Assembly: GCF_001540865.1 (NCBI RefSeq)
Contig: NC_033628.1
Location: 5,878,231 to 5,942,230 of the forward strand
Direction of reading: 5' to 3'
Length of the DNA stretch: 64,000 nucleotides
Source: Ananas comosus
Taxonomy: Eukaryota; Streptophyta; Magnoliopsida; Poales; Bromeliaceae
Positions 11,184-22,937 of this stretch are shown here, in pieces. The position numbers and the translations under genes are program-made. The notes under the pieces were generated by a model. That model was not told the DNA's origin. It made no database searches and saw nothing but the letters and a program-made list of their open reading frames with translations. Numbering within the stretch: position 1 is the first letter of the stretch; every line of letters starts with the position of its first letter.

Positions 11184-11673
11184 CGAACCCTCTCTTAACC
11201 CGTGCGGGCGTGGGTTACTCAGTTGCCGTCGCCGCCGCCTCCCATCACCGGCCAACGCGAGCCCCGGCCTCCACCCCCCAGCCGCACCTACCTGCCGTCG
11301 GTACGCCCGCTGCCGGGCCACCGCTGGCTTTGCCCTAGCTCTCTCTGGCCGATAAGCTTTTATTAAGCTATTTGTGCACTGTTTTGGGTTGTCTCCACTA
11401 TTTTGATGACACGGGGCTGTTCCGATCCCTCCGAAGGTGAGCACGGTGATTGTCGGTCAGTGCTGATCATAGTGCTCACCTTATTTGGGGTCAATGAGCC
11501 TCAGATTGGTGAATTAGACGTGTTTTAGTTTCAGCGCGTAGGGTTCGTTGAACTTCGAGTCACTCCCGCGCCTCTCACAGTGAGTTGCTGTGCTCCGAAT
11601 GGTGAGCACGGCCTTCGGCATGTTGAGATATGTCAGCCTATGTCTCGGCCGACCCCGTAAGCCCTCGGTTCGA
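11184..11673. other. unassigned, GC-rich
   Basis: This 490-bp stretch lies between two LTR termini. It repeats 'GGTGAGCACGG' twice (near 11430 and 11600). I see no gene, PBS or polypurine tract in it; it may be the interior remnant of a retrotransposon. Confidence 0.4.
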
Positions 11674-13290
11674 TGTAACGACCCATAAAACCCGGTAAAT
11701 CACATAAAATAATGTGATTTTATGGAATAGAAAGGGCTTTGTGCAATCGTGCACTCCATGGGTGTTGTGGGCAGTACATGTGGGCTGCGGGTGACCTCTG
11801 GACTGATTGTCAACGGTCTGATGCCCTTCGCAAAAATCAAATACCGATTTTCGGTACGATTTTCGGTGAAATTCGCTAGCGAAACGCAGTTTCGGTTCAG
11901 ATTTCATCCGACAGTGTTAGAATACCCTGAGTTTTGTTGCTGAGCCTTGTTGGCTGGTCACCATAGCCATCTCGAGAGTTTGGAGATGACGAGTGAGCGA
12001 CGGTGGGTTCCGTTGTCGAAATTGACATTTCCGGGAATCCGGATCCGAACGATTATCCGACGATAATTGTTCTGATGTGTGTCCTTGTGTTTGCTGCCAA
12101 GACATACAAAACGATGTGTTTTGTGGCAGTGGGTGACTCATGGCATGAGTCGGTAAGTCTCGGGACACTTCGTGGTTTCCGGCGGAGTCCCGGTGCGATT
12201 TTCGAGATTCCCGGCGAGTTACGGTAAGCCGTTTTGGTAAACCAATCCTCGTGGGATTATTTTTGGGGTTGTGAATTTAGTGTTCCTTGTATGTGGGTTA
12301 GATACTAACCCGATGGACCCTCCGTAGGTCTGGTTGACGATCTTCCACAATCGGGAGACAGGCGCGTTATTCATGCAGGTGGGTACTTTGACCCAGAGTC
12401 TGTCTAGTGGTGCACGCTCGGTGATATTCTCTCTATCTTATCTCTCGTATTGCAGTTGTTTACCATTGTTGAGCCTGACACCATGTGAATCTTTATGTAT
12501 TGCTCTACTTAGTTTTTTCTATACTTGTTTTTATCGGAGTAGAGCGGACATTGTTTGCACCTCGTCCATTGTGACACCTTTGTAACCTAGTCGGTCGGTT
12601 GCATGACTCCTGTCGTTTGATGGTTTATGAGGTCGGTATACCCTGAGGGGTAGGATTGTCGACTAGTTGCCGATAGATGATTATAGATTATACTGATCCA
12701 TGATTTGACATTAATATGACCTAGTCGGTCGGCTTCGTGACTCTTGTTGCTTGATGACCTATGAGGTTGGTGTACCCTAAGGCTTCGTTTGGTTTGGGTA
12801 TAAGCAAGAACTAGTTATACCGGGGATAGGTACAAGTATGGATTTTCGTAGGAACAAGGGTATTTTTTTATTTGGATGAAATTGTGAGTATAAGCTGAAA
12901 CTAGAAAAATTGTGTTTGGATGGTTTTTGGAAATAAGACATATAGTTGGTAGTTATAAATAGAAAATAATAATATTATCCCTATAATTGAATTTTAAACT
13001 TATAATTTTAAATTTTAAATTTTAACTTTTAAATTTTAAAATTAGAAATTAAAATTTTAAATTTTAATATTCAAAATTTTAATTTTGAATATCAAATTTA
13101 TAATTTTAGACTAAATTTAAATTTCAAAGATATAAAATAACAAATTTAAAAACTAAAAATATCAAATTTAAAATTTAAAAATTTAAAATATCAGATTTAA
13201 AATTTAAACTTTAATAAAATTTAAAATTTTAATTTATTAATTATAATTATAAAATTATAAATTTGAAAAATTTATATTTATATTTAAAAT

Positions 13291-13335
<45 letters not shown>

Positions 13336-14840
13336 GGGTTGGAACAAGCTTGTTCAATGTTCCCACCCAAAACGGGTTGTACCTGGTACAACCCGGTATG
13401 GTGGGAACACTTGTTCCCACCATCCCAAATTTGTGTTTGGGTATAAAGGGGGGTATATCCCCCTTATCTCCCTCTTTATACCCATACCAAACGGGGTATA
13501 AGGGGTAGGATTGTCGGCTAGTGGCTGACGGCTAATTCTGGATTATACTGATGCATGACGTGGCATTCTTGTGACCTATTGGTCGGTTCTAATGCATATA
13601 TTTTAGTTGACATTGATTGGTCGGTACTTGCATACCTTTGGGAGGATGTTGAGTTGTTCCATCCTAGTTGACCTGAGTGGTCGGTACTTGTGTTCTTTAT
13701 GGTTCGATGACCTATTGGTCCGTGTGCCCCGAGGGGCGATGATTGTCGGCTATTAGCCGACGGTTGGCTTTTGATCATATTCGCATCGATCGCCACAGCT
13801 CGAGAGCATTTCATGTACATCAGTAGGCTGATCCCCTGTAGAAGGGTATTCTTTTTCGGAAAAGTGGTTGTACATCCGACCCGTGAGCCCAGCAGTGTTC
13901 TCGTTGTGCTAGGGTTACATGCCAGGAGCGAGCAGGTAGTGGCTTTTGCCTGAGGTCCTTAGACCGATATGGCGGTTTAGATTGGGTATATTTGGACTAT
14001 TCGTCCGGTTGATGCATATGGCTATAGTAGCGGTTGTTGCATGTATACATACAGTTCTTTTCTTTACACTTTTCTTACTACTGTAGGCCTTTCTTTACCT
14101 TACTTTACCTATACTTGGTTATCTCTTCCTTTTGCCAGTGAGTACTCCTCGCCTTCGTTGGCTTGCGATACCCACTGGGAGGGGAGATATGTGTACATGT
14201 TCTCACCCCCAACCATTTCTTAGGTGACATTGCTGGTCTGAGTCGGGACGAGACGTGAGGCGCGTTCTTAGTGGTCGATGGAGTTTCCGACCCGGTGATA
14301 TTGGTTTAGTTTCTTACCTTATCTCCTTAGAGTAAATGACTTGGACATCTATGGTTTAGTTGGTTTTACTTCAGTTGGATATAAATGGTTTTATGAAGTT
14401 AAATAATGTTGTTTTAATTATTATCATATGAGTTGTGAAAATGGCTTTCTACCCCTTGTGGTAGCATTTTAAAGAAAAGGTTTTCGTGTAGAAAACAGTT
14501 TTAAAAAAGATTCTCTACTTTATTCATGATACTAGTATTTCAAAATGAATTTCCGAGTGGAAAACTTTTTAAACTAATAGATGTGGGTTTATTAATAAAA
14601 CATTGTAATCTTATGATATTGTGATGTGGTGAATGTATATGGTTTGTATATGTAAGTAGTTGTATCTTGTACTTGTGCGACGTCATGCAAATACAGGGGA
14701 GACTCTGTCCGCGTGAACAACAGGTTTTCTGTATTTGTGGCGGGTCTAGCATCCCCTGGGGTCAAGGATTTTTTTTAAAAAAAAAAATTGGACATTTCCG
14801 CATCAATTCTTAAACTTCAAAGGGATCCCAGGGTGTGACA
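11674..14840 (+). mobile_element. gypsy LTR, plus orientation, containing a MITE
   Basis: The start TGTAACGACCCATAAAAC and end CCCAGGGTGTGACA (14840) are inverted TGT(A)AC/GTGACA-type LTR termini. Inside are phrases common to this LTR class: 'CCTAGTCGGTCGG' repeated at 12590, 12720 and, altered, 13575, and a 'GATACCCACTGGGAGG ... GTTCTCACCCCC' block near 14170-14210. Net of the nested MITE (12781-13498) the length is about 2.4 kb. Flanking pentamers (TTCGA and TAGTG) do not match, so it may not be a simple solo LTR. No coding sequence is seen. Confidence 0.65.
12781..13498. mobile_element. Harbinger/Tourist-like MITE with TAA target duplication
   Basis: Terminal inverted repeats are present: left GGCTTCGTTTGGTTTGGGTA, right the reverse complement of TACCCCGTTTGGTATGGGTA. 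Both sides are flanked by TAA (12778-12780, 13499-13501), and the flanks otherwise read on as the host LTR phrase 'GGGGTAGGATTGTCG'. The interior is AT-rich with a (CT)n run at 13297-13330. A 3-bp TAA/TTA duplication is characteristic of PIF/Harbinger elements. No transposase is encoded. Confidence 0.75.
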
Positions 14841-14998
14841 TAGTGGTCCATGGTTAGAATGATAGTGGTCCCCTAGGGTTGAGTAGATGGTTGGTTGAAT
14901 AGTATGATCTAATGGATGGAAATGGTCATAGCGGTAGATCTAACGGCCAAAAACTTTAGTACAAAGGGACCTATAATCATAAGAGTATAGCAGTCACA

Positions 14999-15000
<2 letters not shown>
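14841..15000. mobile_element. MITE, partial copy next to (TA)n
   Basis: The sequence (CCTAGGGTTGAGTAGATGG, GGTAGATCTAACGGCC, AGAGTATAGCAGTCACACTC) matches, in reverse and direct forms, the fuller element at 17238-17491. The left end is missing, directly abutting the LTR end at 14840. The right end runs into a (TA)n tract. Confidence 0.65.

Positions 15001-15054
<54 letters not shown>
15001..15054. repeat. (TA)n microsatellite
   Basis: About 25 uninterrupted TA units. It separates two different MITEs and seems to have been their shared insertion target. Confidence 0.97.
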
Positions 15055-15056
<2 letters not shown>

Positions 15057-15058
15057 TA

Positions 15059-15600
15059 GAGCTAGGCTGGTATACTATCGGTAGCACGGAAGCCTCCGTG
15101 CTACCAAGTTGTTTTCAATGATGCCGCTTCCAAATCGACAATCGGCTTCGTTAGACTTGATCTACACTATTAAAAGTATTTGAAAACTAAGTTTCATAAT
15201 TTTTCGGTATCATTTACCTATCAAACGAGTAGTCTAAAATGAACGGCCGAAAATAAAAATCTCATAAAAAATAATGATAGAAGACTTGAATTTAAGATCA
15301 GAGGTACTGATCTTACTCTAAATAGTAAAAAGAAATTTTTATAAAAATTTCATTTGATTTGAATTGTTTTACACCGTTAAATTTACAAATGCATCACATC
15401 TACCATTAAAATTGTCAATTTTGAGACCTTTTGATCACTAGCCAAATGATGTCGAAAAATTATGAAATTTAGTTTCCAAATATTTTTAATGGTCTAGATC
15501 AAGTTTGACGGAACCGATCGTCAATTTGGAAGCCACATCATTGAAAACAACTTGGTAGTACGGAGGTCTCTGTGCTACCGATAGTATACTAGCCTAACTC
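15059..15600. mobile_element. MITE with long terminal inverted repeats in (TA)n
   Basis: The left arm (GAGCTAGGCTGGTATACTAT, then GGTAGCACGGAAGCCTCCGT, then AAGTTGTTTTCAATG) is mirrored by the right arm (CATTGAAAACAACTTGG ... GATAGTATACTAGCCTAAC). Each arm is about 65 bp and itself contains a hairpin (GGTAGCACGGA/TCCGTGCTACC). (TA)n lies on both sides. The interior is AT-rich and non-coding. Confidence 0.85.
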
Positions 15601-15612
15601 TATATATATATA

Positions 15613-16173
15613 GAGTGAGGCTACTATGCTATCGGAAGCACGGAGCCTTCCGTGCTTCCAGCTCGTTTTCGATGTTGTGACTTTCGAATCGTCGATCGGC
15701 TCCGTTAAACTTGATCTAGAGTATTTGGAGTACCTAGAAAATAAATTTTATTATTTTTCGATATCATTTGCCTAGTGATCGAATGGGCTCAAAATCAACA
15801 AATTTCAATGGCCGTAGTGAACCGTTTGCAAGTTTAACGGTGTAGAAATATCCAAATCACGTGAAATTTTGATAGAAAATTCTTTATACTATATAAAACA
15901 AGATCAATATCTTTGATTTAAAATTTTAATGTCATATTATTACATTTTGTAAGATTTTTATTTCCGTGATTTGAGCCCTTTGTGTCACTAGGCTCCAAAT
16001 GATATCGTCAAATCATAAAATTTATTTCTGGTACTCCAACATACTCTAATCAAAGTTTAACGAGAGCCCCGCATCGATTCGATTCACAAGAGTCGCACAC
16101 TCGAAAACGTATACCAGTATGCGGGAAGGCTCGTCGCTTCTCCTGGGTCACGCGCCATAGTAGCCTCACGCTC
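15613..16173. mobile_element. MITE of the same group, right arm scrambled
   Basis: The left arm GAGTGAGGCTACTATGCTAT and its hairpin GGAAGCACGGAGCCTTCCGT match the neighbouring element in plan. The right end CATAGTAGCCTCACGCTCT mirrors the left, but the expected inner right arm (16110-16150) departs by several small insertions and deletions. (TA)n lies on the left and TATATATAGC follows on the right. Confidence 0.75.
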
Positions 16174-16230
16174 TCCGCACCTCCTCCTATCCACGCTATA
16201 TATAGCTATATCATATCAGGTATATATATA

Positions 16231-16870
16231 TGTATAGTTGCTATTATAAAGTCAGCGCTTGCTGTGCTCTCAGGAGCCGCGGAGGCCTCCGGTGCTCCTG
16301 AGCGTTTTCGTGATTGGAATTTCGAAATCGACATATCCGGCTCCCAGATCTCAAACTTGATCTAAGCGTATTTGAAGTTTTAGAAATAATTTTGCCGATT
16401 TTTTCTATTTCATTTACCTAGCAATCGAAGGGTTCAAAATCAATAATTTTTAACGGCGCCGCACGCAAACATAAATAATTTTATAAAAAGCTTGGTGTGA
16501 GATAGCATTAAACATTATGCGACAGAAATATTTGATCTTGATTGTAGATAGTATAAAGAGTTGTATCAAAAATTTCATCTAAATTCCTGCACACTACTTC
16601 TACACATATACCACTTCTTAAATTGAAAACGGCAGAATATCAACCCATGAAAATTATTCTTTGCTTTTCGCCGACCCACCCTTTGCTTTCGGTCATCACT
16701 AAAAGGCTTCTAAATGATATCAAAACTCCGCACAAATTATTTTCTAGGCAACTTCAAATACACTAGATCAAGTCTAACGGAGCGATCGTCGCTTATTCGA
16801 AAATTCATCATCGAAAACGACCTCTAGGAGCACGGAGCCTCCGTGCCTCCTCGAGACATAGGCCCAGTCC
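16231..16870. mobile_element. MITE of the same group, divergent
   Basis: The left hairpin (CAGGAGCCGCGGAGGCCTCC, then GGTGCTCCTG) followed by AGCGTTTTCGTGATTGGAAT is mirrored near 16800-16850 (TCATCGAAAACGACC, TAGGAGCACGGAGCCTCCGT). TATATATA lies to the left and (AT)n to the right at 16873-16900. Non-coding. Confidence 0.7.
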
Positions 16871-17004
16871 CAATATATCTATATATATATATATATATTA
16901 TTATATAGAGAGGAGAGGAGGAGCCCGATGACGAGAGTTCTTCGCATCCAATAGGACGTGAAGATGACGGTAGAGTGGTCATTGGGAGAGAGAGAGAGAG
17001 AGTC

Positions 17005-17218
17005 CAGCTATGGTGCTTGTAAAAGTACCAATCACTTGGTGCTTGTAAGTTTTTTACCTTTAGATTTACTCCATGAATCATTTTCAACCATTAGATTATA
17101 CTATTTAACCAACCACCTACTCAACCCTATGGGGCCCGCATCATCCTAACCGCATATCTCTTAATCCAATGGCTAAAAATCTATAAGTACCAATGTCTTG
17201 GTACTTTTAAAAACATAG
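17005..17218. mobile_element. MITE, second sequence type
   Basis: The ends GGTGCTTGTAAAAGTACCAA and TGTCTTGGTACTTTTAAAAA form an imperfect inverted pair. The interior (CCATTAGATTATACTATT, AACCGCATATCTCTTAATCC) is repeated almost exactly at 24321-24462, which identifies it as an interspersed repeat. Confidence 0.7.
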
Positions 17219-17237
17219 GAGCTCAATTCTTATATAT

Positions 17238-17491
17238 GAGTGTGACTGCTATACTCTTATGATTATAGGTTCCTTTGTACTCATAAGTTTTTGGCCGTTG
17301 GATAAAAAGATGTGTGGTTAGGATGATAATATTTACCGGTTATGATGATAGTGGTCCTCTAGAGTTGAGTAGGTGGTTTGTTGAATAGTGCGATCAAACG
17401 GGTAGAAATGCTCAAAGGGGTAGATCTAACGGCCGAAAACTTATGAGTACAAAAAAGTTTACACTTATAAGAGTATAAGAGCCTGACTCAC
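17238..17491. mobile_element. MITE, third sequence type, near-complete
   Basis: The left end GAGTGTGACTGCTATACTCT is mirrored by the right end AGAGTATAAGAGCCTGACTC. The interior contains 'GGTAGATCTAACGGCCGAAA', shared with 14920-14960. It is flanked by TATATAT on the left and (CA)n/(TA)n-type sequence on the right. No coding capacity. Confidence 0.75.
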
Positions 17492-17528
17492 ACATACACA
17501 CACATACACACACACAAACATATATATT

Positions 17529-17782
17529 GTAGGGCTACTGTGCTATTAGGAGCACAACAGCCTTTATGCTCCTAAGTTTTTAGTCATCCATCAATTTTGA
17601 TGGGTGGTTAGGATGAGAGAGAAAAGAGAAATTGAGAAGAAACTCATAGAGAAGAGAAATTGAGATATCCAATTTCTTCCCTATTTATTTTCTCTCTTTT
17701 ACCCTAACCACCCATCAAAATTGATGGATGGTTAGAAACTTATGAGCACAAGGGCTGCTGTGCTCCGAATAGCACAATAGCC

Positions 17783-17786
<4 letters not shown>
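17529..17786. mobile_element. short MITE in microsatellite
   Basis: The left GTAGGGCTACTGTGCTATTA is mirrored by AGCACAATAGCCCTAC on the right. An inner inverted pair (CCATCAATTTTGATGGGTGG / CCACCCATCAAAATTGATGG) makes most of the element a large hairpin. It is flanked by TATATATT on the left and by (CT)n then (TA)n on the right. Confidence 0.85.

Positions 17787-17855
<69 letters not shown>
17787..17855. repeat. compound (CT)n(TA)n microsatellite
   Basis: About 20 CT units followed by about 15 TA units, lying between two MITEs. Confidence 0.95.
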
Positions 17856-17857
<2 letters not shown>

Positions 17858-18403
17858 TAGGACTACTACACTCTTATGAGTACATAGCCCTTCGTACTAA
17901 TAAGTTGTTTTCGATCGATGATGGGGCTTCCGAATCGACGCTCCACTCCGTTAAATATGATCTAAAGTATTTGAAACTTCTAAAAAATAAATTTCGTAAT
18001 TTTTCGAAATCATAATAAAGTCAATCAAGTGGGCATAAAATGAATGGCCAAAATCGAACGACGTCCTAAAAATGAATGATTGGATCCTTAAATTTAAGAT
18101 CGGAGGTATTGATTTTTATCTAGGTAGTGAATAGAATTTTCTGTCAAAAATTCAACCTATTCCGATTCTTTTACACCATTAAACTAGCAAGTATCCCATA
18201 CCGGCCGTTAAAAATTGTCAATTTTGTGAGCTTTTGATCGTAAGGTAAATAATATCGAAAAATTATAAAATTTGATTTCTAGAAGTTTTAAATGTTCTAG
18301 ATAATGTTTATCGGTATAGATTGTCGATTCGGAAGTTCTATCATCGAAAACGACTTATGAGTATGAGAGTGATCGTACTCATAAGAGTATAGTAGCCGGA
18401 TTC
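17856..18403. mobile_element. MITE in (TA)n
   Basis: The left GCTAGGACTACTACACTCTT and AGTTGTTTTCGATCGATGAT pair with the right ATCATCGAAAACGACTTATG and AAGAGTATAGTAGCC. The architecture is the same as at 15059 (terminal repeat, small hairpin, then GTTTTCGAT). (TA)n lies at both ends. Non-coding. Confidence 0.85.
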
Positions 18404-20145
18404 TATATGTATATATATATATATATTCTTTGTAACAATTGCTAAGTAAACCTTATACATCTACCCTCTCGCCCACAAGTCCATAGCCCAGCATATTTTG
18501 CGCAGAAGCCCTCCCCACTGTAAATTTTACCCTTTTACACATGAAATGTCATGCCTTTTGCAAAAAAACCTTCCGATCGAATTTCTCTCTCTATCTTCAA
18601 ATCAGTACCATTCTGCGCAGAACTCTTCGAATTTCGTGAAACTTGAATCCACGTGTTTCTATCTAAGTCTACTTTTATATGAGTCATTCTTGCCAAAATT
18701 CTAAAATTTCTCATATGAAATGATAAACCATTCGATCATTGTCCATTTTTCTTATTTTGAAAAAATTACAAGTTAACCTCTTTGGTTCACAGGTTCTTAC
18801 CCAAAACTCGCCCACAGGTGTGTTTTGCTAAAAAAATTCTCTATGTAAAACACCACGCAATTTGATATATGAGATATTGTGCTTTTTGACTAAAAATTCT
18901 ATCTTTACCTATACAGTATTCCTCTTAAATTTGCCATATGGCAACATGTCCTTCATTGTTAATTAAGTGTGGACTCTAATTAGAACCGGCTCAGATCCTC
19001 CACATATTTTCTTCTTTTTTTGCTTGAATCGGACTAGATTTTTCTTTCTTTGCTTGAATCGAACTGATTATTGTTAAGTGTGGGCTCTCCCGAACCGGCT
19101 CAAGTCTTCTACATGTTTTTCTCTTTCTTTGCTTGAAATGAACCTGATTTCTCTCTTTTTTTACTTGAATCGAACCGGGTCAACCTTTGTTTTTGGCTTG
19201 AGCTGAATCGGATCATACCTCTATATTGAGCCGAACTGTTCTTCTTCATCTTCCTTCAGTTTCCTTCATCGGTAAGATGAATTCCACACTTTATCATCGT
19301 TTCTTTCATTGCCATTTTCTCTTCCTTTGTCGTTGTTTTTTTTTTTTTTCTCCAATTATCTATCTGTCGCATCGTACGAGTTACTATACTAGTTTTCCAT
19401 CAAAACTTCAGCTAAAGTAAAAACCAGTAACTTTTGCCAAAACTTCAAATAACCCAAACAACTTGGAGATTTGGTGAATTAGATGACTCCACTAGTTCAT
19501 AACTTTAAGATTAACAAGTATATGAACTTCTCCAAGTGTCCAAAGTCTTGAAACACCAGCCAAAACCAAGGAGAACTCGAAGAGAGCTATGCTGCCATTG
19601 ATGTTGCTGCTGTTCTAATACTGCTTACTGCAGCTTGTGTTCCTACGCAGGCGGTATGGCAGCAGGGAAAGAAGGGAAAGAAGAAGGAAATGGAGGCAGA
19701 GAGGAGGAAGGTAATGGAGGGAATGAGCGAGAAATTCTCAGCCACAAGCTACAGTCCAAACTCCCCAATTTGGTAGTTGGGCTGGGTTGAATGTGCTATT
19801 GACACAATTTAACCAAACCTACACTTGTGTCGAAAGTAAACTACTTTTTAGGTTTATTTGTGATGCTAATTTCGCGTCCAAGTCAAATCCTACTCGTCCC
19901 GACACCTTTCCGATGTGCCGATTAACTCATATATCGCAATCGTTTCAGAAAAAAAATACTATTTTAATATTTTTCCTGCACACTACAGGCGATCCCTTTT
20001 CTTTAGAAAATTATCGTTAAATACCAAGAGTTCTACATATGCGGTCCATTTAGGGCTCGAACTGGACTGGGTTTGGGTCTGGTCATACTGTGCCCAAGCT
20101 TGGCCGAAAAGAAATATTGGGCTTTGAGTTGGGCATATATTGTTT
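18404..20145. other. unassigned intergenic sequence
   Basis: Moderately AT-rich, with a degenerate direct-repeat feel: 'CTTTGCTTGAATCG' recurs near 19020, 19050, 19125 and, altered, 19160. Open frames are short (up to 77 codons) and show no domain. A poly-T run lies near 19338-19349. I find no gene. Confidence 0.5.
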
Positions 20146-20455
20146 CGTCGTTTGGTTCGGATATAAGCAAAACTAGCTATTACAGGGATAGGTACAAGTA
20201 TGGGGATAAGAAAAATAGCGTTTGGATGAAAATTGAATTGTTTCCGGAGATAAGAAAAATAACATTTGGATAGATAATATGGAATCAGAAAAATAGTGGG
20301 TAGTTATATATAGAAAATGGAGGTGTTGGTGAGGATAGTTATACTAGCTTATTTTAGGTAGCCGAGAACTACTATTCTCGAATAAAAATTTATGTTTGGG
20401 TATAAAGCGGGGATAAGGGGTTATCCCTCCCTTTTTCCCCGATCCAAACGCTAGG
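20146..20455. mobile_element. MITE related to the 12781 element
   Basis: The left GTCGTTTGGTTCGGATATAAG with AACTAGCTATTACAGGGATA and the right GGGTATAAAGCGGGGATAAG ... GATCCAAACGC resemble the ends and subterminal sequence of the Harbinger-type MITE at 12781-13498 (GTTTGGTTTGGGTATAAGCA, AACTAGTTATACCGGGGATA). No target duplication was confirmed. Confidence 0.6.
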
Positions 20456-21790
20456 TATGTTTAGTTCAAAGGATAAAGGAGGAATAAGGGATTTATTCCT
20501 CTTATTCTTCCAAATGGTGTCAAAAGTTGTCAAGAAATACTATTCTCCTCTTAACGAGTTATTCTGGAATAATCCGTTAAGAGAGAGAATAATAGTTCCA
20601 CCTATTGGGTGAAACAAGCTATTCTCTACCTTATTCTTCTACTAATTAAGTTATAAATAATTATAAATTATAATTAATTAATGCAATTAATTTTTTTAAT
20701 AATTGGCTAATTAATTATTTAATTTATTAAATTAATAAATATTTAAATAATAATCTATTTATAATTTTTTATTATTTATCTAATTAAATAGTTAGCCATA
20801 TATTCAATTGTTAACTAATATTTATATTATTTAAATAATTAGTATTTTAATTTATATAATTAATATATTAACTAAAAAATAAATGATTAAATAATTAATT
20901 ACTATTGACATGTTGACTTATTTTTTATATTTATTTACTAATTAATGTCATCTTTGTCAGCTCTATAGTAATTTTAATTAATTTATAAAGTACTTTTGAT
21001 TAATTTATTTGTTAACTTATTAAAATATTATTTGCTAATGCTTAGATGTTTAATATTTAGATAAAGGGAAAACTTCAAATAGCCCCCTTGTGGTTTCGCA
21101 GTTTCTCACTTTAGTATTCTGTGATTTAAAGTGTATCAAGTTAGTACCCTGTAGTTTCGCACTCTCTCACTTTAGCACCCTGTGATTTAAAGTGTATCAA
21201 GGTAGTACTCTGTGATTTTATTTTTGTATCAAGTTAGTATACCCTATGGTTTTATTTTACTCTTTTTATTATCCATTTCGGTGTATTTTTTTCGTTAAAT
21301 CAATGACAGTGATAAAGTTAAAACTAAAGGGTACTAAAATGAATATTCGATAAACCTAGGTAGGGTACGTATCTGAAGTTTTGTTTGTATATAATTTAAC
21401 GAAATATTAAACCACATGGTACTAAAGTGAGAAAATGTGAAACCATAGGGTACTAACTTAATACACTTTAAACCATAAGGTACTAAAGTGAGAAATTGCG
21501 AAACCACAGGGTACTAACTTGACACACTTTAAACCACATGGTACTAAAGTGAGAAACTGCGAAACCACAGGGGTATCTAAAGTTTCCCTTTGATAAATTA
21601 GTTTTATTTTCCATCATAATTACTCTTATCCCTACTATTCCAATCCAATTAACCAAACGTAATTTTTTTTATTTCTCTAAATATCTCGATTCTCATCCAA
21701 ACACAAAATTGAATTAATTTCTATCTATTCCAGAAGTTATATCTATCCCAAGAATAAACATAAATAGCTTGTTCTCAAACCAAACGGTAC
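20456..21790. mobile_element. AT-rich nonautonomous DNA element, interrupted by a Mutator-type MITE
   Basis: The left edge GGTATGTTTAGTTCAAAGGA and right edge TTGTTCTCAAACCAAACGGT are inverted 'GTTTGGTT'-type ends seen in several elements here. The interior (20640-21060) is extremely AT-rich. The nested element 21066-21588 splits it. The assignment rests on the ends only. Confidence 0.45.
21066..21588. mobile_element. Mutator-type nonautonomous element with 9-bp target duplication
   Basis: Long terminal inverted repeats: the left begins GGGAAAACTTCAAATAGCCC and the right ends in TATCTAAAGTTTCCC, with GTGGTTTCGCAGTTTCTCAC / GTGAGAAACTGCGAAACCAC matching within the arms. The motif (ACTTTAGTACC..., GATTTAAAGTGTATCAAG) is repeated several times. 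Flanks are TTAGATAAA (21057-21065) and TTTGATAAA (21589-21597), 9 bp with one mismatch, as expected for Mutator-like elements. A related copy lies at 30866. Confidence 0.8.
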
Positions 21791-21917
21791 CATATAATAT
21801 ATTAAAAAATTAAGGTCTGGTCCAGGCCCAATGCCCAATCCCCATTGAGCTTCATTGAGGCCCTCTTTATGTATTTTTCACACAGCGCACATATATTTTT
21901 ATTAGGCTAAATTACAG

Positions 21918-22937
21918 AAAACCTCCCTGTAATAACCCGCTTTTTCACTTTCCCCCCCTGACATTTAAAAACCTACACTTTGCCCCCTTGTAAAATGAAA
22001 AATGTGCACTTCACCCCTTCCGTTAGGGTTCCGTTAGGGGTTCTATTAAAAAATATTTTTTTATACCGAAAATACCCCTCTGCCTCTTCTCGGATGCTTC
22101 GCTCCCTCCGGCTCGCCGCTTCGCCGCTTCGCCGCCTCGCCGCNNNNNNNNNNNNNNNNNNNNNNNNNNNNNNNNNNNNNNNNNNNNNNNNNNNNNNNNN
22201 NNNNNNNNNNNNNNNNNNNNNNNNNNNNNNNNNNNNNNNNNNNNNNNNNNNNNNNNNNNNNNNNNNNNNNNNNNNNNNNNNNNNNNNNNNNNNNNNNNNN
22301 NNNNNNNNNNNNNNNNNNNNNNNNNNNNNNNNNNNNNNNNNNNNNNNNNNNNNNNNNNNNNNNNNNNNNNNNNNNNNNNNNNNNNNNNNNNNNNNNNNNN
22401 NNNNNNNNNNNNNNNNNNNNNNNNNNNNNNNNNNNNNNNNNNNNNNNNNNNNNNNNNNNNNNNNNNNNNNNNNNNNNNNNNNNNNNNNNNNNNNNNNNNN
22501 NNNNNNNNNNNNNNNNNNNNNNNNNNNNNNNNNNNNNNNNNNNNNNNNNNNNNNNNNNNNNNNNNNNNNNNNNNNNNNNNNNNNNNNNNNNNNNNNNNNN
22601 NNNNNNNNNNNNNNNNNNNNNNNNNNNNNNNNNNNNNNNNNNNNNNNNNNNNNNNNNNNNNNNNNNNNNNNNNNNNNNNNNNNNNNNNNNNNNNNNNNNN
22701 NNNNNNNNNNNNNNNNNNNNNNNNNNNNNNNNNNNNNNNNNNNNNNNNNNNNNNNNNNNNNNNNNNNNNNNNNNNNNNNNNNNNNNNNNNNNNNNNNNNN
22801 NNNNNNNNNNNNNNNNNNNNNNNNNNNNNNNNNNNNNNNNNNNNNNNNNNNNNNNNNNNNNNNNNNNNNNNNNNNNNNNNNNNNNNNNNNNNNNNNNNNN
22901 NNNNNNNNNNNNNNNNNNNNNNNNNNNNNNNNNNNNN
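21918..22937. other. repeat fragment running into a 794-N gap
   Basis: 21918-22143 has 'AACCTCCCTGTAATAACCCG' and 'CTTTGCCCCCTTGTAAAATG', a different family of the 'column of constant phrases' repeats, then a GCCGCTTCGCCGCTTCGCC run. From 22144 to 22937 the sequence is N. The long open frames reported across the gap on both strands are made of N and are not genes. Confidence 0.8.
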
